DNA of 64,000 nucleotides from Streptomyces taklimakanensis. GTDB lineage: Bacteria > Actinomycetota > Actinomycetes > Streptomycetales > Streptomycetaceae. Shown piece by piece: positions 8,669-19,150 of this stretch. Each line of letters starts with the position of its first letter. Position 1 is the stretch's first letter. The notes beneath the pieces were generated by a model. It did no database searches. It was given only the letters and a program-made list of their open reading frames with translations, and was not told where the DNA came from. The stretch lies in NCBI RefSeq assembly GCF_009709575.1, contig NZ_WIXO01000001.1, forward strand, positions 2,730,001-2,794,000, given 5' to 3'. Made by a program: the position numbers and the translations under genes.

Positions 8669-9871
8669 GTGACTGACGTACGTCCCGCCGTCAGCGTCGA
8701 CGGGCACAGCAGCAGCGCAGGCAGTCGTGACGGAAGCGGGATTCTGCACACCCTCTTCCACTCCGACCAGGGCGGTCACGAGCAGGTCGTCCTCTGCCAG
8801 GACCGCGCCAGCGGCCTGAGGGCCGTCATCGCCATTCACTCCACCGCCCTGGGCCCGGCCCTGGGCGGTACGCGGTTCCACGCGTACGCCTCCGAGGAGC
8901 ACCCGGAGGAGGCCGCCGTGCGGGACGCCCTCAACCTCGCCCGCGGCATGTCGTACAAGAACGCCCTCGCCGGGCTGGAGCACGGCGGCGGCAAAGCCGT
9001 GATCATCGGCGATCCCGAGCAGCTCAAGAGCGAGGCGCTGCTGGAGGCCTACGGCCGCTTCGTCGCCTCCCTCGGTGGTCGCTACGTGACCGCGTGCGAC
9101 GTCGGCACCTACGTCCGCGACATGGACGTGGTCGCCCGCACCTGCCGCTGGGTGACCGGCCGCTCCCCCGAGAACGGTGGCGCCGGCGACTCGTCGGTGC
9201 TCACCGCCTTCGGCGTCTACCAGGGCATGCGCGCCAGCGCCGAACACCTGTGGGGCGACGCCTCGCTGCGCGGCCGCAAAGTGGGGGTCGCGGGTGTCGG
9301 CAAGGTGGGCCGGCACCTGGTGGAGCACCTCCTGGCGGAGGGTGCCGAGGTGGTGATCACGGACGTGCGGGCCGAGGCGGTGGAGCAGGTGCGCGCCGCG
9401 CACCCGGAGGTGACCGCGGTCGCCGACACCGACACGCTGATCCGCGTCGACGGGCTCGACGTGTACGCGCCCTGCGCGCTGGGCGGCGCGCTCGACGACG
9501 AGACGGTCCCGGTCCTCACCGCGAAGGTCGTCTGCGGCGCGGCCAACAACCAGCTGGCCCACCCCGGCGTCGAGAAGGACCTCGCCGACCGGGGCATCCT
9601 GTACGCGCCCGACTACGTGGTGAACTCCGGCGGCGTGATCCAGGTGGCGGACGAGCTCCACGGCTTCGACTTCGCACGGGCGAAGGCAAAGGCGGAGAAG
9701 ATCCGTGACACCACCCTGTCGATCTTCGAACGCGCGGCGGCCGACGGCGTGCCGCCGGCGGTGGCCGCGGACCGCATCGCCGAGCAGCGGATGGCCGACG
9801 CGCGCCGGGCCGGGCGCCGGGACGACGCGCGGCCCGAGGGCGCCGGCGCGGCCGACCCGACGGCGCGCTGA
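8669..9871 (+). CDS. vdh: Valine (branched-chain amino acid) dehydrogenase
   Basis: A 400-residue NAD-dependent amino acid dehydrogenase of the Glu/Leu/Phe/Val family. It deaminates valine and related amino acids to 2-oxo acids, feeding acyl-CoA and polyketide precursors. The N-terminal catalytic half contains GGGKAVI with the catalytic Lys. The Rossmann motif [12 protein letters not shown] and then CGAANNQL and NSGGVIQV follow. The GTG at 8669 has AGGAG 8 nt upstream. The N-terminus has a Ser/Gly-rich extension and the C-terminus a charged tail. A hairpin at 9905-9934 ends the transcript. Confidence 0.97.
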   Translation: MTDVRPAVSVDGHSSSAGSRDGSGILHTLFHSDQGGHEQVVLCQDRASGLRAVIAIHSTALGPALGGTRFHAYASEEHPEEAAVRDALNLARGMSYKNALAGLEHGGGKAVIIGDPEQLKSEALLEAYGRFVASLGGRYVTACDVGTYVRDMDVVARTCRWVTGRSPENGGAGDSSVLTAFGVYQGMRASAEHLWGDASLRGRKVGVAGVGKVGRHLVEHLLAEGAEVVITDVRAEAVEQVRAAHPEVTAVADTDTLIRVDGLDVYAPCALGGALDDETVPVLTAKVVCGAANNQLAHPGVEKDLADRGILYAPDYVVNSGGVIQVADELHGFDFARAKAKAEKIRDTTLSIFERAAADGVPPAVAADRIAEQRMADARRAGRRDDARPEGAGAADPTAR

Positions 9872-9904
9872 CCTTCCGTTCCCCTGGAGGTCACGCACAG
9901 TGAC

Positions 9905-9934
9905 GGGTGGTGGGGGAGACATCCCTCACCACCC
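9905..9934 (+). terminator. Terminator of vdh
   Basis: A 13-bp stem with one G-T pair (9905-9917 with 9922-9934) and tetraloop GACA, 33 nt after the vdh stop. Confidence 0.8.
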
Positions 9935-10170
9935 CTGGGCGGGTGACCGGACGGACAGAAGGTAAAATCGTCACTGACCAGCGGAGAAGTGGTCACCGAG
10001 GAGGGCGGGCACCGGCCGTGTCGTGCGGGCGGCGTACCGTAGGGCCACGGAAGCAGGTACCGTTGAAGCTCCACGGACGGTCTCTCGATCGAATCGAGGG
10101 TCCGCTCCGTATCGTGAACGCGTGTCAAGACTCTGGGGCCGTTGAGCCCCGTCGTTGAGGGGGTCGAGCC

Positions 10171-10446
10171 ATGGGGCGCGGCCGGGCCAAGGCCAAGCAG
10201 ACAAAGGTCGCCCGCCAGCTGAAGTACAACAGCGGTGGGACTGATCTTGCACGCCTGGCTGAGGAGCTGGGCGCATCGACGTCGAGTCAGCCGCCGAACG
10301 GCGAGCGGTTCGAGGACGATGAGCTGGACGACCCGTACGCACGGTACGCGGATCTGTACAACGACGACGACGAGGACACGGAGGGCGACGACCACTCGGT
10401 CGACTCCCGCGGGCCCTCCTCGCCGTCGAACCGACGCCGCGCCTGA
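10171..10446 (+). CDS. DUF3073 family protein
   Basis: A 91-residue protein of the actinobacterial DUF3073 family, function unknown. The basic, highly conserved N-terminus (MGRGRAKAKQTKVARQLKYN) is followed by a helix-forming DLARLAEELG segment, an acidic Asp/Glu-rich middle and a Ser/Arg tail. The charge pattern suggests nucleic-acid or ribosome contact, but this is inference. A palindrome CTCGAT-CGA-ATCGAG at 10084-10098 lies in the upstream region. The gene converges on purM, with a shared terminator between them. Confidence 0.93.
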   Translation: MGRGRAKAKQTKVARQLKYNSGGTDLARLAEELGASTSSQPPNGERFEDDELDDPYARYADLYNDDDEDTEGDDHSVDSRGPSSPSNRRRA

Positions 10447-10489
10447 CGCCGTCGTCCGCTGAACACACAGGTTTCACACCGATAGCGAG

Positions 10490-10529
10490 CACCACCCGGT
10501 CCGGCCGGCAGCCGGACCGGGTTTTGGTG
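10490..10529. terminator. Bidirectional terminator between the DUF3073 gene and purM
   Basis: A 12-bp stem (10494-10505 with 10511-10522) around CGGCA, followed by TTT. CACC/GGTG at its outer edges extends the pairing. It sits in a convergent gap. Confidence 0.88.
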
Positions 10530-10558
10530 CGTCCCCGGTCGTCCACTCCGGTCACCGC

Positions 10559-11644
10559 TCAGTTCGGGTGGTCCCCGGTGAGGGCGGCCGCCTCCGCGTG
10601 GTCGCCGCGTTCGGTGATCTCGCCCGCCACCCAGGCGTCCACGCCCCGCCCGCCCAGCAGGGCCAGCGTCTCCTCGACCGACTCCGGCGGGACGACGGCG
10701 ACCATGCCGACGCCCATGTTCAGCGTTCGCTCCAGCTCCGCCCGCTCGACCCTGCCGAGCTCGCCGACGGCGCGGAAGACCGCGCCCGGACTCCAGGTGG
10801 AGCGGTCCACGGTGGCGTGCAGCCCGTCGGGGACCACCCGGGCGAGGTTGTTCGCCAGTCCGCCGCCGGTGATGTGCGAGAAGGCGTGCACCTCGGTCGT
10901 CCGGGCCAGGGCGAGGCAGTCCAGCGAGTAGATCTTGGTGGGCTCCAGCAGCTCCTCGCCCAGCGTGCGGCCGAACTCCGCCACGTGCCGGTCCAGGGAC
11001 CAGCCCGCCCGCTCCAGGAAGACGTGCCGCACCAGCGAGTAGCCGTTGGAGTGCAGTCCGGAGGAGCCCATCGCCACGACCGCGTCACCCGCGCGGATCC
11101 GGTCCGCGCCCAGGATCGCGTCGGCCTCGACGACCCCGGTGCCCGCGCCCGCCACGTCGTACTCGTCCGGACCCAGCAGCCCCGGGTGCTCGGCCGTCTC
11201 GCCGCCGACCAGCGCGCAGCCGGCCAGCACACACCCCTCGGCGATGCCCTTGACGATCGCCGAGACCCGCTCGGGAACGACCTTGCCCACACAGATGTAG
11301 TCGGTCATGAACAGCGGCTCGGCTCCGCAGACCACCAGGTCGTCCACGACCATCGCCACCAGGTCGTGGCCGATCGTGTCGTGGACGTCCATCTTCTGGG
11401 CGACGGCGACCTTGGTGCCCACGCCGTCGGTGGCCGAGGCCAGCAGCGGACGCTCGTAACGCTTGAGCGCGGAGGCGTCGAAGAGGCCGGCGAAGCCGCC
11501 CAGGGCGCCGATGCTCTCGGGGCGCCTGGCCTTCTTCACCCACTCCTTCATCAGCGTGACGGCGCGGTCGCCCGCCTCGATGTCCACTCCGGCCGCTGCG
11601 TAGCTGGCACCCGGGCCGGACGGGACGGGGTTGGTGGAGGTCAT
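10559..11644 (-). CDS. purM: Phosphoribosylformylglycinamidine cyclo-ligase (AIR synthetase)
   Basis: A 361-residue enzyme that converts FGAM plus ATP to AIR, step 5 of purine synthesis. Family motifs are present: YAAAGVDIEAGD at the N-terminus, ATDGVGTK, GHDLVAMVVDD, LVGGETAEHPG and HITGGGLANNLAR. Length is normal. The ATG at 11644 has AGAGGAAG upstream. It lies 179 nt after purF on the same strand and is probably cotranscribed with it. Confidence 0.98.
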   Translation of the reverse strand: MTSTNPVPSGPGASYAAAGVDIEAGDRAVTLMKEWVKKARRPESIGALGGFAGLFDASALKRYERPLLASATDGVGTKVAVAQKMDVHDTIGHDLVAMVVDDLVVCGAEPLFMTDYICVGKVVPERVSAIVKGIAEGCVLAGCALVGGETAEHPGLLGPDEYDVAGAGTGVVEADAILGADRIRAGDAVVAMGSSGLHSNGYSLVRHVFLERAGWSLDRHVAEFGRTLGEELLEPTKIYSLDCLALARTTEVHAFSHITGGGLANNLARVVPDGLHATVDRSTWSPGAVFRAVGELGRVERAELERTLNMGVGMVAVVPPESVEETLALLGGRGVDAWVAGEITERGDHAEAAALTGDHPN

Positions 11645-11823
11645 GGGTCTTCCTCTGGGACGGACGGCGGCTCACTGACTCACGTGGCCGGTCGGCTTGT
11701 CACGGGCCGCCGGCGCGTCGGTGGGCCGGCGGGGCGGTTCGCCGCGTCGCGCGGCGGTCCACGGCGGCGGGCGCGTGGCCGGCCCGCGTTCGTGGGGCGG
11801 CCGCGCGGGGCGGTGGGCGGCCC

Positions 11824-13383
11824 TCAGGGCCTGCCCAGGGCGTCGGCCGCGCCGGCACCGCCGATCAGGGTCCGCACGCCGTCGGGATCGGCGCTGGGGG
11901 CCTCGGTGATCTCGGTCTCCAACAGGTGCTTGCCCAGCAGCTCCGGGTCGGGCAGCTCCATCGGGTACTCCCCGTCGAAGCAGGCCCGGCACAGGTTCGG
12001 CTTGGCGATGGTGGTGGCCTCGACCATCCCCTCCAGGGAGATGTACGCCAGGGAGTCCGCGCCCAGCGAGGTGCCGATCTCCTCCACCGACAGCCCGTTG
12101 GCGATCAGCTCGGCGCGGGTGGCGAAGTCGATGCCGAAGAAGCACGGCCACTTGATGGGCGGGGAGCTGATCCGCACGTGGACCTCGGCCGCGCCCGCCT
12201 CGCGCAGCATCCGCACCAGGGCGCGCTGGGTGTTGCCCCGGACGATCGAGTCGTCCACGACCACCAGGCGCTTGCCGCGGATGACCTCCTTGAGCGGGTT
12301 GAGCTTGAGACGGATGCCGAGCTGGCGGATGGTCTGCGAGGGCTGGATGAACGTCCGGCCCACGTAGGAGTTCTTCACCAGTCCGCTGCCGTACGGGATG
12401 CCGCTGGCCTCGGCGTAGCCGACGGCGGCGGGGGTGCCGGACTCCGGGGTCGCTATGACCAGGTCCGCGTCCGCCGGGGACTCGGCGGCCAGCCGGCGGC
12501 CCATCTCCACGCGGGAGAGGTAGACGTTGCGGCCCGCGATGTCGGTGTCGGGGCGCGCGAGGTAGACGTACTCGAAGACGCACCCCTTCGGCTTCGCTTC
12601 CGCGAACCGCTGGGACCGGAGCCCGTCCTCGTCGACGGCGATCATCTCGCCGGGCTCGATCTCCCGGATGAAGGAGGCGCCGACGATGTCGAGGGCCGCG
12701 GTCTCGGAGGCCACCACCCAACCGCGCTCCAGCCGGCCCAGCACCAACGGGCGGATGCCCTGCGGATCGCGGGCGGCGTAGAGGGTGTGCTCGTCCATGA
12801 AGACCAGGCTGAACGCGCCCTTGGCCTTCGGCAGGATCTCGGCGGCCGCCCGCTCCACGGACAGCGGCCTGCCCTCGTCGTCCACCTGGCCCGCCAACAG
12901 GGCGGTGACCAGGTCGGTGTCGTTGGTGGCGGCCACCTGGGTGGCCCGGCCGCCCGTGCTGGGCAGGGCCGCGACCATCTCGGCCAGTTCCGCGGTGTTG
13001 ACCAGGTTGCCGTTGTGGCCCAGCGCGATCGAACCCCGGGCGGTGGCCCGGAAGGTGGGTTGGGCGTTCTCCCACACCGAGGCGCCGGTCGTCGAGTAGC
13101 GCGCGTGACCGACCGCGATGTGGCCCCTGAGGGATCCCAGCGAGGTTTCGTCGAAGACCTGGGAGACCAGGCCCATGTCCTTGAAGACGAGGATCTGCGA
13201 GCCGTTGCTCACCGCGATGCCCGCGGACTCCTGTCCCCGGTGCTGCAACGCGTACAGCCCGAAATAGGTGAGCTTGGCGACCTCTTCGCCCGGAGCCCAG
13301 ACACCGAAGACGCCGCAGGCGTCCTGGGGGCCCTTCTCACCGGGGAGCAGGTCGTGGTTGAGTCGTCCGTCACCACGTGGCAC
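11824..13383 (-). CDS. purF: Amidophosphoribosyltransferase, Fe-S type
   Basis: A 519-residue enzyme for the first committed step, PRPP plus glutamine to phosphoribosylamine. The class II glutaminase nucleophile Cys23 (after DA, before GVFG) follows a 22-residue propeptide that is normally cleaved off. The PRPP loop is VVVDDSIVRGNT. Cysteines in KGCVFEY, WPCFFG and LCRACFD match the 4Fe-4S ligands of the Bacillus subtilis-type enzyme, so it should be oxygen-sensitive. A GTG at 13383 (then PRGDGRL) is chosen by similarity; the ribosome site is weak. The gene is followed by purM. Confidence 0.97.
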   Translation of the reverse strand: MPRGDGRLNHDLLPGEKGPQDACGVFGVWAPGEEVAKLTYFGLYALQHRGQESAGIAVSNGSQILVFKDMGLVSQVFDETSLGSLRGHIAVGHARYSTTGASVWENAQPTFRATARGSIALGHNGNLVNTAELAEMVAALPSTGGRATQVAATNDTDLVTALLAGQVDDEGRPLSVERAAAEILPKAKGAFSLVFMDEHTLYAARDPQGIRPLVLGRLERGWVVASETAALDIVGASFIREIEPGEMIAVDEDGLRSQRFAEAKPKGCVFEYVYLARPDTDIAGRNVYLSRVEMGRRLAAESPADADLVIATPESGTPAAVGYAEASGIPYGSGLVKNSYVGRTFIQPSQTIRQLGIRLKLNPLKEVIRGKRLVVVDDSIVRGNTQRALVRMLREAGAAEVHVRISSPPIKWPCFFGIDFATRAELIANGLSVEEIGTSLGADSLAYISLEGMVEATTIAKPNLCRACFDGEYPMELPDPELLGKHLLETEITEAPSADPDGVRTLIGGAGAADALGRP

Positions 13384-13490
13384 GCCTTCGAGTCTAGGAC
13401 AGGTCCCTCGGTGTTCAGAACCCGGGACCGTGCCGGCCCGCCGCCGCTCCGCCGGCCCCACCTGCGACGACCCGCGTCGACCTGCGGCGT

Positions 13491-14294
13491 TCAGCCCAGT
13501 ACGGGGAGGTGCTCGCGCAGATCCGCGCGTTCGCCGCTCGCTGTGAGATGTGCCGCATCCAACTCGTCGGTCCACGCGGTGCGTCCGGTGGCCAGCCGGA
13601 TCCAGGTGAGCGGATCGGTCTCCACCACGCCGGGCGGGGTGCCGCGGGTGTGCCGGGGACCCGCCACGCACTGGACGACCGCGAAGGGCGGAATCCGTAC
13701 CTCCACCGCGCCGCCGGGCGCCTTGGCCGCCAGGGCGTCGGCCAACAACCGCACGGTGGCCGCCAGCGCCTGGCGGGCCGGCGGGACGCGCGCGCCGGTG
13801 GCGCGGACGAGGTCGTCGCTGTGCACCACCAGCTCCACCAGGCGGGTCACGGTGAAGTCCAGGGCCCGCATGGCACCGAAGCCGTGCGGCAGCAGCACGT
13901 CGGGCCGGACGGCCTCCTCCAGCACCGGCTCCAACTGCTCGATGGCGTCGTCGACGGCCCGGGCGGCGCTGTCGTACGCCTGGGCGTGCTTCCGGGTCGC
14001 CTCGTCCAGCTCGTGGGCGACGCCGGCGGTGGAGGTCGCCCAGGTGTTCAGGTCCACCTCCGGGGCGCCGGCGCGGGGCGGGGGTTCGGCCAGCAGCCGG
14101 GGCAGCGCCTCGATCTGACCGGCGATGTGGACGACGAGGTGGTGTACGTCCCAGCCGGGCAGCCCGGAGGGCCGGGCCGTCTGGTCGGGGGTGAGCCCGT
14201 GCACGGCGTTGCGTACGGACTCCACCTGACCGATGAGCCCGGCCCGCACCAGGGCCGGGTCGTACGTCCTGGGCTTGCGCTTCACCGGAGGCAT
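13491..14294 (-). CDS. Maleylpyruvate isomerase/DinB-type protein with sterol-carrier-like C-domain
   Basis: A 267-residue protein. The N-terminal four-helix domain (about residues 12-165) contains the LPGWDVHHLVVHIAGQ motif of the mycothiol-dependent maleylpyruvate isomerase family. Its His residues would bind metal. The C-terminal part (about 180-260, with ATGRTAW) resembles the SCP2-like domain often joined to it. It may be a mycothiol-dependent transferase. The substrate is unknown. It lies 107 nt upstream of purF on the same strand and may be in the same transcript. Confidence 0.85.
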   Translation of the reverse strand: MPPVKRKPRTYDPALVRAGLIGQVESVRNAVHGLTPDQTARPSGLPGWDVHHLVVHIAGQIEALPRLLAEPPPRAGAPEVDLNTWATSTAGVAHELDEATRKHAQAYDSAARAVDDAIEQLEPVLEEAVRPDVLLPHGFGAMRALDFTVTRLVELVVHSDDLVRATGARVPPARQALAATVRLLADALAAKAPGGAVEVRIPPFAVVQCVAGPRHTRGTPPGVVETDPLTWIRLATGRTAWTDELDAAHLTASGERADLREHLPVLG

Positions 14295-14360
14295 GGCGTC
14301 AGAGTAGAACGCCGTACCACCGGAGCAGACGGTTACCCACCGGTCGGGTGGTCGTGGGGA

Positions 14361-14530
14361 TCAGTCCGCCCGCGCGTAGTCGTCCCGTGTGGGCAGGGCG
14401 ATGTCCGTGCAGCCGCGCCGCTCGGCGACGTCCTCGACGTAGGCGCGGAAGACCGGACCCGGGTGGCGGCCCGCGGCGTGGACGTACGGGGGGCCGGCGG
14501 TGAGGACGTGGACGGCCGGTTCGCCGCCGC
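14361..14530 (-). pseudogene. Orphan 3' coding fragment between purL and the DinB-type gene
   Basis: One minus-strand frame ending in TGA at 14361 has clear coding character over about 55 codons. Third positions are almost all G or C, and the peptide is ordinary (AVHVLTAGPPYVHAAG, then PVFRAYVEDVAERRGC). Upstream of about 14530 the codon bias fades and a different frame looks better. No start codon with a ribosome site is seen. It lies beyond the purL terminator. It looks like the C-terminal remnant of a lost or frameshifted gene. I do not recognise the family. Confidence 0.45.
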
Positions 14531-14621
14531 TCCCGATCCATCGCTCCGCTCCCCCGGTCCGGTGCGGCCCGGCACCCGTTCGGCGGCGAACCCACCGGCC
14601 TCGTACGACCCTCGTACGACG

Positions 14622-14664
14622 CCAGCGTGCCCCGGCGCCCGGGAGGGGCGCCGGGGCACGCTGG
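14622..14664 (-). terminator. Terminator of purL
   Basis: A perfect 18-bp GC-rich stem (14622-14639 with 14647-14664) around the 7-nt loop CGGGAGG, 43 nt after the purL stop. Confidence 0.88.
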
Positions 14665-14707
14665 GACGCAGTGGGACGCAGCGGGACCGCGGCGGGAGGG
14701 CCGGACC

Positions 14708-16957
<2,250 letters not shown>

Positions 16958-17048
16958 GCCGCGCCCTTTCGATGGTCTTCTCCGCCCGCACGACGCAGAG
17001 GTGCGGGCGTCGGGGCCGTCTGCGGCCGAGTGGTCGTGCGTGCGTCGC

Positions 17049-17726
17049 TCATGCGGTGATCAGCTTCTTGAGGACCGAGGTGAAGAATCCCAGGCCGTCG
17101 GTGGTGGGCCCGGTCAGGGCCTCGACGGCGTGCTCGGGGTGCGGCATGAGGCCGACGACGTTGCCCGCCTCGTTGCAGACGCCGGCGATGTCGCGGCGGG
17201 AGCCGTTGGGGTTGACGTCCAGGTAGCGGAAGACGACCCGGCCGGTCGCCTCCAGCTCGTCCAGGGTGCGCTCGTCGGCGACGTAGCCGCCCTCGCCGTT
17301 CTTGAGCGGGACGGTGATCTCCTGTCCCTCGGCGTAGTCGGACGTCCAGGCGGTGCTCGCGTTCTCCACGCGCAGCCGCTGGTCGCGGCAGACGAAGTGC
17401 AGGTGGTCGTTGCGGGTGAGCGCGCCGGGCAGCAGGTGCGACTCGCACAGCACCTGGAAGCCGTTGCAGATGCCGAGCACCGGCAGGCCCGCGCGGGCCT
17501 GGTCGACGATCGTCTCCATCACCGGCGAGAAGCGGGCGATGGCGCCGCAGCGCAGGTAGTCGCCGTAGGAGAAGCCACCGGGCAGGACGACGGCGTCCAC
17601 CTGCTTCAGGTCCTTGTCGCGGTGCCACAGGGCGACGGGTTCGCCGCCGGCGAGGCCGATCGCGCGCCGGGCGTCGACGTCGTCGAGGGAGCCGGGGAAG
17701 GTGACGACTCCGATTCGGGTCGTCAT
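17049..17726 (-). CDS. purQ: Phosphoribosylformylglycinamidine synthase, glutaminase subunit PurQ
   Basis: A 225-residue class I glutamine amidotransferase that supplies ammonia to PurL. It has the early [10 protein letters not shown] segment, [15 protein letters not shown], the nucleophile Cys in GICNGFQ, and the catalytic His/Glu in MPHPEH near the C-terminus. Its start overlaps the purS stop by 4 nt (17723-17726), a sign of translational coupling. Confidence 0.98.
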   Translation of the reverse strand: MTTRIGVVTFPGSLDDVDARRAIGLAGGEPVALWHRDKDLKQVDAVVLPGGFSYGDYLRCGAIARFSPVMETIVDQARAGLPVLGICNGFQVLCESHLLPGALTRNDHLHFVCRDQRLRVENASTAWTSDYAEGQEITVPLKNGEGGYVADERTLDELEATGRVVFRYLDVNPNGSRRDIAGVCNEAGNVVGLMPHPEHAVEALTGPTTDGLGFFTSVLKKLITA

Positions 17727-17998
17727 GCGCCGGTCACCTCTTCGACGCCCTCGGTCGCCTCGACGCGGACGGTGAAGTCCTCGATCACGGTGTTGGCGAG
17801 GAACGTCTCGGCGAGTTCGTGAACGCGGGCGAGGGCGGCGTCGTCGACGGGCCCCTCCACCTCGAGTTCGAAGCGCTTGCCCTGGCGGACGTCGGAGATG
17901 CCCTCGTAGCCCAGCCGGGGCAGCGCACGCTGAACCGCTTGGCCCTGGGGGTCGAGGATCTCCGGCTTGAGCATGACGTCGACTACGACGCGAGCCAC
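17723..17998 (-). CDS. purS: Phosphoribosylformylglycinamidine synthase subunit PurS
   Basis: A 91-residue subunit that bridges PurL and PurQ. It has the typical start [22 protein letters not shown] and the [20 protein letters not shown] core. It is the first gene of purSQL, with its promoter in the 334-nt divergent region shared with lsrL. Confidence 0.97.
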   Translation of the reverse strand: MARVVVDVMLKPEILDPQGQAVQRALPRLGYEGISDVRQGKRFELEVEGPVDDAALARVHELAETFLANTVIEDFTVRVEATEGVEEVTGA

Positions 17999-18332
17999 AG
18001 GTACTCCCGGTGGGTGTTGGTGCTGGAGGCTGCCGCTTCAGCCTACCGGGCGGAAAATTCTACTCGCGTAGATAAGGGCGGGTTCGGTCACGGTCGGGTA
18101 TCGGCACCCGAAAAAACCCGGGGAAGTGGTGCGGGAATCGCCGGGGAAAAAGTAAAGTCCGTTACGCGGCATGACACACGGGTGAGAATTCCGCATCTCA
18201 CCGGCCAATGCCTGCCGCTGCACAAAGGAAAAAGGCATTGTTCCCGATCGTCGAGAACACCGGCACAACAGCATGTCGGGCAGCGGTTCCACCGCGTTCT
18301 CAACTGCGATCCTCCCGAAAGGACCGATATCC
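17999..18332. promoter_or_regulatory. Divergent control region purS/lsrL with structured lsrL leader
   Basis: This stretch is notably less GC-rich than its surroundings. Three inverted repeats are visible: TCGGGT/ACCCGA (18094-18111), GGTGAGA/TCTCACC (18181-18202) and CAATGCC/GGCATTG (18206-18240, 21-nt loop). The latter two would fold in a long lsrL leader. The ribosome site GAAAGGA is just before 18325. Lower GC fits self-binding by an Lsr2-type protein, which prefers AT-rich DNA (inference). Confidence 0.5.
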
Positions 18333-18650
18333 GTGGCACAGCGCGTGGTAGTCACACTCTCCGACGACATCGACGGCGGGGAAGCATCGGAAACGGTCAC
18401 CTTCGGCCTCGACGGCAAGACGTACGAGATCGATCTCAACCGCGAGAACGCGAAGAAACTGCGCATGGGTCTCGCCCCCTACGTGCGGGCCGGCCGCAAG
18501 CGGGCACGCTCGGGCGGGACGTTCCGGCACACCTCCGTCGCGCCGGACCCCTCGGCGGTGCGGGCGTGGGCCAGGTCACACGGCTTCGAGGTGCCGCCGC
18601 GCGGACGCATCCCCAAGAAGGTCTACGAGGCCTTCGAGGAGGCCCGGTGA
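18333..18650 (+). CDS. lsrL: Lsr2-family nucleoid-associated protein (LsrL type)
   Basis: A 105-residue H-NS-like xenogeneic silencer. The N-terminal oligomerisation domain (AQRVVVTLSDDIDGGEA, then VTFGLDGKTYEIDL) is followed by a basic linker. The C-terminal DNA-binding domain has WARSHGFEVPPRGRIPKKV, in which the RGR motif inserts in the minor groove of AT-rich DNA. The GTG at 18333 has GAAAGGA about 9 nt upstream. Its neighbourhood next to purS matches the second Lsr2 paralogue of Streptomyces rather than the main Lsr2 gene, which lies elsewhere (from memory). Confidence 0.93.
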   Translation: MAQRVVVTLSDDIDGGEASETVTFGLDGKTYEIDLNRENAKKLRMGLAPYVRAGRKRARSGGTFRHTSVAPDPSAVRAWARSHGFEVPPRGRIPKKVYEAFEEAR

Positions 18651-18693
18651 GCTCGCCGTCGGGCCCGCCGTCGGGCCCGCCGTCGGGCCCGAC

Positions 18694-18724
18694 TTGCCGG
18701 CGCCCCCGGGTGATCGGCTAGAGT
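18694..18724 (+). promoter_or_regulatory. Promoter of tRNA-Gly(TCC)
   Basis: TTGCCG (18694-18699) and TAGAGT (18719-18724) with a 19-nt spacer, about 50 nt before the tRNA. The -10 box is the same as that of tRNA-Asp copy 2. Just upstream is a 12-nt tandem repeat (TCGGGCCCGCCG, from about 18659). Confidence 0.55.
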
Positions 18725-18776
18725 CTGAGTCACACCGCCGGGGGCGGCCGGAAACGGCCGAAGCCAAGGTGGTCGC

Positions 18777-18848
18777 GCGGGTGTAGCTCAGTAGTAGAGC
18801 GCCCTCTTTCCAAGAGGGAGGCGCAGTGTGCGATTCCTGTCACCCGCT
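18777..18848 (+). tRNA. tRNA-Gly (TCC) with non-canonical T arm and D loop
   Basis: Acceptor GCGGGTG/CACCCGC with discriminator T, D stem GCTC/GAGC, anticodon stem CCCTC/GAGGG and loop TTTCCAA give a glycine tRNA with anticodon TCC. The elbow is abnormal. The D loop is AGTAGTA, so the usual G18G19 is AG. The T loop is TGCGATT instead of TTCGANN. The T stem CAGTG/CCTGT has only one Watson-Crick pair and one G-T pair. Acceptor, anticodon arm and discriminator are intact, so charging by glycyl-tRNA synthetase seems possible, while EF-Tu binding and ribosome use should be weak. It may be a dedicated cell-wall tRNA or a decaying gene (see findings). Confidence 0.85.
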
Positions 18849-18921
18849 CCACTCGCTCACCGATCCCTGGGGATCGGGTAGAGTGAGGGCGCGCCGCTCG
18901 GTGAGAGCCGAGAGGTGGCAC

Positions 18922-18994
18922 GCGGACGTAGCTCAGTTGGTAGAGCGCAACCTTGCCAAGGTTGAGGTCGCGAGTTCGAGCCTCGTCGTCCGCT
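18922..18994 (+). tRNA. tRNA-Gly (GCC), copy 1
   Basis: A canonical 73-nt cloverleaf: acceptor GCGGACG/CGTCCGC, anticodon stem CAACC/GGTTG, loop TTGCCAA (GCC), T loop TTCGAGC. A TAGAGT box about 40 nt upstream suggests its own promoter. It is identical to the copy at 23091-23163. Confidence 0.98.
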
Positions 18995-18999
18995 CGGAA

Positions 19000-19029
19000 A
19001 AGGCCCCGGTCCTTCTGGACCGGGGCCTT
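19000..19029 (+). terminator. Terminator of tRNA-Gly(GCC) copy 1
   Basis: A perfect 13-bp stem AAGGCCCCGGTCC (19000-19012) with 19017-19029, tetraloop TTCT, 5 nt after the tRNA. Confidence 0.9.
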
Positions 19030-19150
19030 CGTCGTGCGTGCCCCGCCGCCCCGCGGTGGCGCACGACGCGGGCGGGCCTCTGACATTTGTCACACACGGT
19101 CGTGACAGGCCGCACTCCCCCGCCGCCCCGCCCTGTACGACCCTGGTGCC

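Larger units (their letters stand above)
18922..19051 (+). repeat. 130-bp direct repeat, left copy (tRNA-Gly plus terminator)
   Basis: The tRNA-Gly(GCC), its terminator and a further 22 nt are repeated at 23091-23220. The only two differences lie in the terminator tetraloop (TTCT here, TCGT there). The two copies bracket the exporter and two-component cassette. Confidence 0.95.

Noticed and set aside
18659..18691. 12-nt GC-rich repeat TCGGGCCCGCCG before tRNA-Gly(TCC), considered as a CRISPR-like or mobile signal
   Set aside because: Adjacent units without spacers and fewer than three full copies; a simple tandem slip.
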